From Neisseriales bacterium (GTDB lineage: Bacteria; Pseudomonadota; Gammaproteobacteria; Burkholderiales; UBA11063): 8,022 nucleotides of DNA. The stretch's first letter is position 1; each line of letters begins with the position of its first letter. Position numbers and translations under genes: made by a program. The DNA lies in assembly GCA_003538525.1 (NCBI GenBank), contig DPRZ01000231.1, forward strand, positions 1 through 8,022. The letters run 5' to 3'. Positions 5,503 to 8,022 of the stretch are shown here, piece after piece. Under the pieces are notes generated by a model. That model ran no database searches. It was not told the DNA's origin and saw only the letters and a list, made by a program, of their open reading frames with translations.

Positions 5503-7626
5503 CTATTGTTGTACACACATAATATGTGTTTGCGGACCAGTCCAATATGAAGAACTCACCCAACCAGTTTGCTGGCTGCTTGAAACCGTCCAGCGGTTAA
5601 TTGAATCAAAGAGTGTTGCGTTTTTAGTTGCATAACCAAAACCAGACTTAACCGATTTATGCTTATCACCAAATTGAGAATCTGGATAATAACCATTATC
5701 ACCAATTCCAGCGGAAGAAACACCACTTGGGAAAGTCCAATCATTCGCCGTCAAATCAGCATATTTGCTCCATGCTCCGCTAATAGTTGACGTTGATTTT
5801 CCATTAACCACTTTAGTCCAGTTAACATCCTGATTGGCATATGACCACCCCACCAAAGTCGAGCTTTCTCCAACTAGAACACCGTTAATTCCTGTCCAGA
5901 AAAAACGATTTTGAGCATAACCAAATTCATCACGAATCAACATCGCTGGATAACTTTGAAATACACCATTTACGTTACTAATGATTTTACCATTATTTCC
6001 CGCAGTAGTATATGTTGTATCAGGTTGTACAGGCCAATCATTAAAACCACTAATACCACACACACCGTTAGAGTTACACGGATAACGGTTACTCGCAATT
6101 AATAAGGCTTTAAAGACCGCTTTTTTATTAATCAGGCTACCAGTTTTTTTCGCCTCAGCATTGCAGATTGCATCCGCAGCACTTACACCATTAAAATTAC
6201 TATAACCATTTTGGGTAATGAAAATTACCTTATCAGTTACAGATGGTTTGCTTTTGGCTGCTGGTGTAATAGTTTGACCACCTGACACCAATAGGGCATT
6301 GCGTAAATCACGATTTTTCATAACACCTTGATCACCACCATTCCCCTCATCACCAGTAAGATTGGTATTTAATTGTAAATCCCACGCCGAAATTCCAACA
6401 TTACTTAAGTTAGTCGAACGTGGCCCTTTATAGGCAAATGGCGTAGAGGTAAGATACGAGGAACCAGTGCGGCTAAGGGTATCAAGATTAAAGCCGCTGG
6501 CATTTAACGCCGCCGAATTTTGGGTTGCATTATAATTGTACAACGAACGAGCTTCACGAATAGTTGGTAAGCGCCAATTGCTTAGTCCGCAGAGTTTTTT
6601 CTGGTTAGCGGATGGAACGCCATATTGATTCATATTATCCCAGATAATTCCATTCGCCTTAACGCCAGTTCCCATCGCATCATAAGCATTTTGGAGAATT
6701 GGAGATTGTGAGGTGCCATCACTAGTCCAAACCAAACCAGTTAGGCTATCTTTGATACATTCGCCACCTGAAATACTAACAAAGCGATTTTGCGGAATTT
6801 TTTTACCCATCTGTAAATCACCATCTGAGCCAGTTGGGGAAGTATAATTAATCCCACCATCACATAATGCAGATATCTGATGAATTACCTTATTCTGCCC
6901 AGTTGCTGGAACCTGATAAGGTGCATCTTTATCAGCCGTACGAACAGGTATAGCATACTGGAAATAATATTCAGCGGTAGGTGCACCAACTTTAGATTTA
7001 TTCCGTCCACCAGTTATTCCAGAATCAAGGCTGGTAGTAAATGCCGTGTCATGTGCACAGGACTGTCCAAGATTATATGAAGTTGAAGTAAAATACATAT
7101 CTTTACGCTCAACATTTTCAAATCCTTGCGCTTCCAACCAAGTTGCATTACTTGACTCAGCATAATTTACCAACGTTTCTAACTCATTGGCATTGGGCAT
7201 CCGCCAATCTTTATGTCCACATAAATTATATCCTGTACTCGCAGAATTGCTATCCATGGCATTAATTTTGTTTAAGCTATCATCCCATGATGTTTTAGCA
7301 AATAATTTAGCATTTTTTGGCCACATAAAGCCGGTGGTTTTATCAATAATACAATCAGCTTCGGCACCAGTACCGCTGACAAAGCGCACCCCAGCGATTT
7401 CACCACCTGGTTGTAACTCACCATCATCACGCGGTGCATAGGCGGTTTTTTGACCTGTTGCCATTACCTTGATTGAGCCTTTAGTGTCTGCGGCAGTTGC
7501 GTTAGTAGCTAGCTCGCTACCATTTAAACTAGAAGCAGTATTACTACTCGCAGTAGTTCCACTATTACATGCCACCAAACCAGTTGTAATCAAAACCAAG
7601 GTTAATTTTTTTAAATTTGTTTTCAT
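5503..7626 (-). CDS. Large lipoprotein with two DUF1566 (Lcl_C) modules and a DUF1554 module
   Basis: A 707-residue exported protein with lipobox LVAC at C20 (Asn at +2, so probably outer membrane) and a Ser/Thr/Ala linker to about residue 55. Two tandem modules follow, at about 56-230 and 241-448. Each opens with ATGQ, a DG(E/D)LQ motif and RFVS, and continues with DxxTGxxW (95-102 and 293-300) and LCGxxxWR(M/L)P (135-144, 345-354), the hallmarks of DUF1566, the C-terminal domain of Legionella collagen-like protein. Residues 466-707 begin KVIFITQNGYSNFNGVSAAD and contain FKALLIAS, NDWPVQPDTTY and a C-terminal FW/YWTG region, matching DUF1554, known from Leptospira surface proteins. Both are thought to have C-type-lectin-like folds, so binding of glycan or matrix is a reasonable inference. 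AAGGAGG at 7640-7634, 7 bases before the ATG, is a near-perfect ribosome binding site. Confidence 0.88.
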   Translation of the reverse strand: MKTNLKKLTLVLITTGLVACNSGTTASSNTASSLNGSELATNATAADTKGSIKVMATGQKTAYAPRDDGELQPGGEIAGVRFVSGTGAEADCIIDKTTGFMWPKNAKLFAKTSWDDSLNKINAMDSNSASTGYNLCGHKDWRMPNANELETLVNYAESSNATWLEAQGFENVERKDMYFTSTSYNLGQSCAHDTAFTTSLDSGITGGRNKSKVGAPTAEYYFQYAIPVRTADKDAPYQVPATGQNKVIHQISALCDGGINYTSPTGSDGDLQMGKKIPQNRFVSISGGECIKDSLTGLVWTSDGTSQSPILQNAYDAMGTGVKANGIIWDNMNQYGVPSANQKKLCGLSNWRLPTIREARSLYNYNATQNSAALNASGFNLDTLSRTGSSYLTSTPFAYKGPRSTNLSNVGISAWDLQLNTNLTGDEGNGGDQGVMKNRDLRNALLVSGGQTITPAAKSKPSVTDKVIFITQNGYSNFNGVSAADAICNAEAKKTGSLINKKAVFKALLIASNRYPCNSNGVCGISGFNDWPVQPDTTYTTAGNNGKIISNVNGVFQSYPAMLIRDEFGYAQNRFFWTGINGVLVGESSTLVGWSYANQDVNWTKVVNGKSTSTISGAWSKYADLTANDWTFPSGVSSAGIGDNGYYPDSQFGDKHKSVKSGFGYATKNATLFDSINRWTVSSSQQTGWVSSSYWTGPQTHIMCVQQ

Positions 7627-7633
7627 GTTTAAT

Positions 7634-7640
7634 CCTCCTT
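7634..7640 (-). promoter_or_regulatory. Consensus ribosome binding site of the DUF1566/DUF1554 lipoprotein
   Basis: AAGGAGG on the minus strand sits 7 bases before the ATG at 7626. It is the strongest Shine-Dalgarno site in the window and fixes this start. Confidence 0.85.
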
Positions 7641-7669
7641 AACATGTTATTGAAATTTAATGAAACAGA

Positions 7670-7681
7670 TACGCAGGCGTA
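7670..7681. promoter_or_regulatory. Small dyad in the leader of the lipoprotein gene
   Basis: TACGC-AG-GCGTA is a perfect dyad lying between the predicted transcription start and the ribosome binding site. Outward, GAT/ATATC pairing resumes after a two-base bulge. It could be a leader hairpin or a protein site. Confidence 0.35.
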
Positions 7682-7713
7682 ATATCCAGTGTATCCTTCT
7701 CATTTCAGGAGGG

Positions 7714-7719
7714 ATTATA
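7714..7719 (-). promoter_or_regulatory. Predicted -10 box of the lipoprotein gene
   Basis: TATAAT on the minus strand is part of the palindrome ATTATAAT (7714-7721). It would give a leader of about 80 bases. The -35 position (7742-7737, AGATTT) is poor and lies within the nearer TGCA dyad, as expected for a promoter that needs an activator or is blocked by a repressor. Confidence 0.5.
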
Positions 7720-7732
7720 ATTTAAAGACGCG

Positions 7733-7768
7733 CTGCAAATCTGCAGGCATGGGTTGCAATTTTGCAAC
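7733..7768. promoter_or_regulatory. Two TGCA-N4-TGCA dyads upstream of the lipoprotein promoter
   Basis: CTGCA-AATC-TGCAG (7733-7746) and GTTGCAA-TT-TTGCAAC (7753-7768) both have the form TGCA-N4-TGCA, and their centres lie 21 bp apart, two helical turns. The nearer one covers the -35 position of the predicted promoter. Neither is followed by a T-run, so they are not terminators. This is a likely tandem operator; the regulator is unknown. Confidence 0.5.
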
Positions 7769-7782
7769 TCAATCAAAGAAGA

Positions 7783-8022
7783 TTAACTTGGCTTGATTTG
7801 GTTCAACGCATGCTGTAATACCGTCAATAACTCATGCTCAATTTTATCGACTATATCATTCTGTTTAGCTGAATTTTTTAGCAAATAACCAATATACTCA
7901 TGAACAAAATACTCAGGTAATACCGCAAGATTACCTTTCTGTAAAATTATCCGCGCATGCTGTGAACTTTCAACAATAAAATGCCCAGAATTCAAAAAGC
8001 CGAGTGTATTGATTACGGTTCC
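7783..8022 (-). CDS. C-terminal part of a protein, possibly a LysR-type regulator
   Basis: The minus-strand frame is open from the window edge (8022) to a TAA at 7785-7783, giving the last 79 residues. It begins GTVINTLGFLNSGHFIVESS and continues through QHARIILQKGNLAVLPEYFV, ending in a helical, Lys/Gln-rich tail (ELLTVLQHALNQIKPS). The ILQKGNLAVLPEYFVHEYI stretch resembles the end of LysR effector domains, where a small-residue turn precedes ALLP and a helix. The tail after it is shorter than in most LysR proteins, so this is tentative. An in-frame TTG at 7995 is not a credible start, because the frame continues upstream. The gene lies upstream of the lipoprotein gene in the same direction, with the TGCA dyads between them. 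Confidence 0.5.
   Translation of the reverse strand, partial: GTVINTLGFLNSGHFIVESSQHARIILQKGNLAVLPEYFVHEYIGYLLKNSAKQNDIVDKIEHELLTVLQHALNQIKPS

Noticed and set aside
7187..7441. Plus-strand ORF of 84 codons antisense to the large lipoprotein
   Set aside because: The opposite strand has clear DUF1566 motifs through this region, so this is a shadow frame.
7733..7768. The TGCA dyads as a terminator for the gene at the right edge
   Set aside because: The stems are 5-7 bp with tiny loops, and no T-run follows on either strand.

Overview
The window is low-GC DNA from a ubiquinone-using proteobacterium. The Coq7 and class I pyrophosphatase sequences look beta- or gammaproteobacterial; an AT-rich member of the Neisseriales or Burkholderiales is my best guess, but no rRNA or other decisive marker is present. 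Genes have clear Shine-Dalgarno sites and rho-independent terminators, and there is no tRNA, rRNA, CRISPR array or recognisable transposase.

Layout. Bases 1-260 hold a perfect inverted repeat (1-14 and 151-164). Its two arms encode the same residues, NHST. The left arm lies in a leftward reading frame that starts at base 24 with a good ribosome binding site and runs off the window. The right arm lies in a rightward frame that has no start of its own and ends at 260. Flipping the segment on paper joins that start to the right-hand frame as an intact 39-codon ORF upstream of a LysR regulator. This is the most unusual structure here and could be a DNA inversion switch. Bases 370-1323 are the LysR-type regulator, followed by a strong terminator shared with the convergent coq7 (1486-2106, minus). 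coq7 is divergent from ppa (2204-2725, plus), and the two share a promoter region with a palindromic -10 element. ppa ends in a second strong terminator.

From 2831 to 7626 the minus strand carries three genes for exported proteins, in transcription order: a 707-residue lipoprotein with two DUF1566/Lcl_C modules and a DUF1554 module; a lipoprotein of about 392 residues that reads as a seven-bladed beta-propeller; and, 12 bases further on, a secreted GH19-like chitinase/muramidase with both catalytic glutamates. The last two are almost certainly one transcript. The first is separated from them by 161-168 bases without a clear terminator. Together they look like a surface and secreted glycan-binding and glycan-degrading set, which is inference. 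The 707-residue gene has a TATAAT box preceded by two dyads of the form TGCA-N4-TGCA whose centres are 21 bases apart, a likely operator. The right edge carries the C-terminal part of a minus-strand gene, perhaps another LysR-type regulator, upstream of and in the same direction as the lipoprotein gene.
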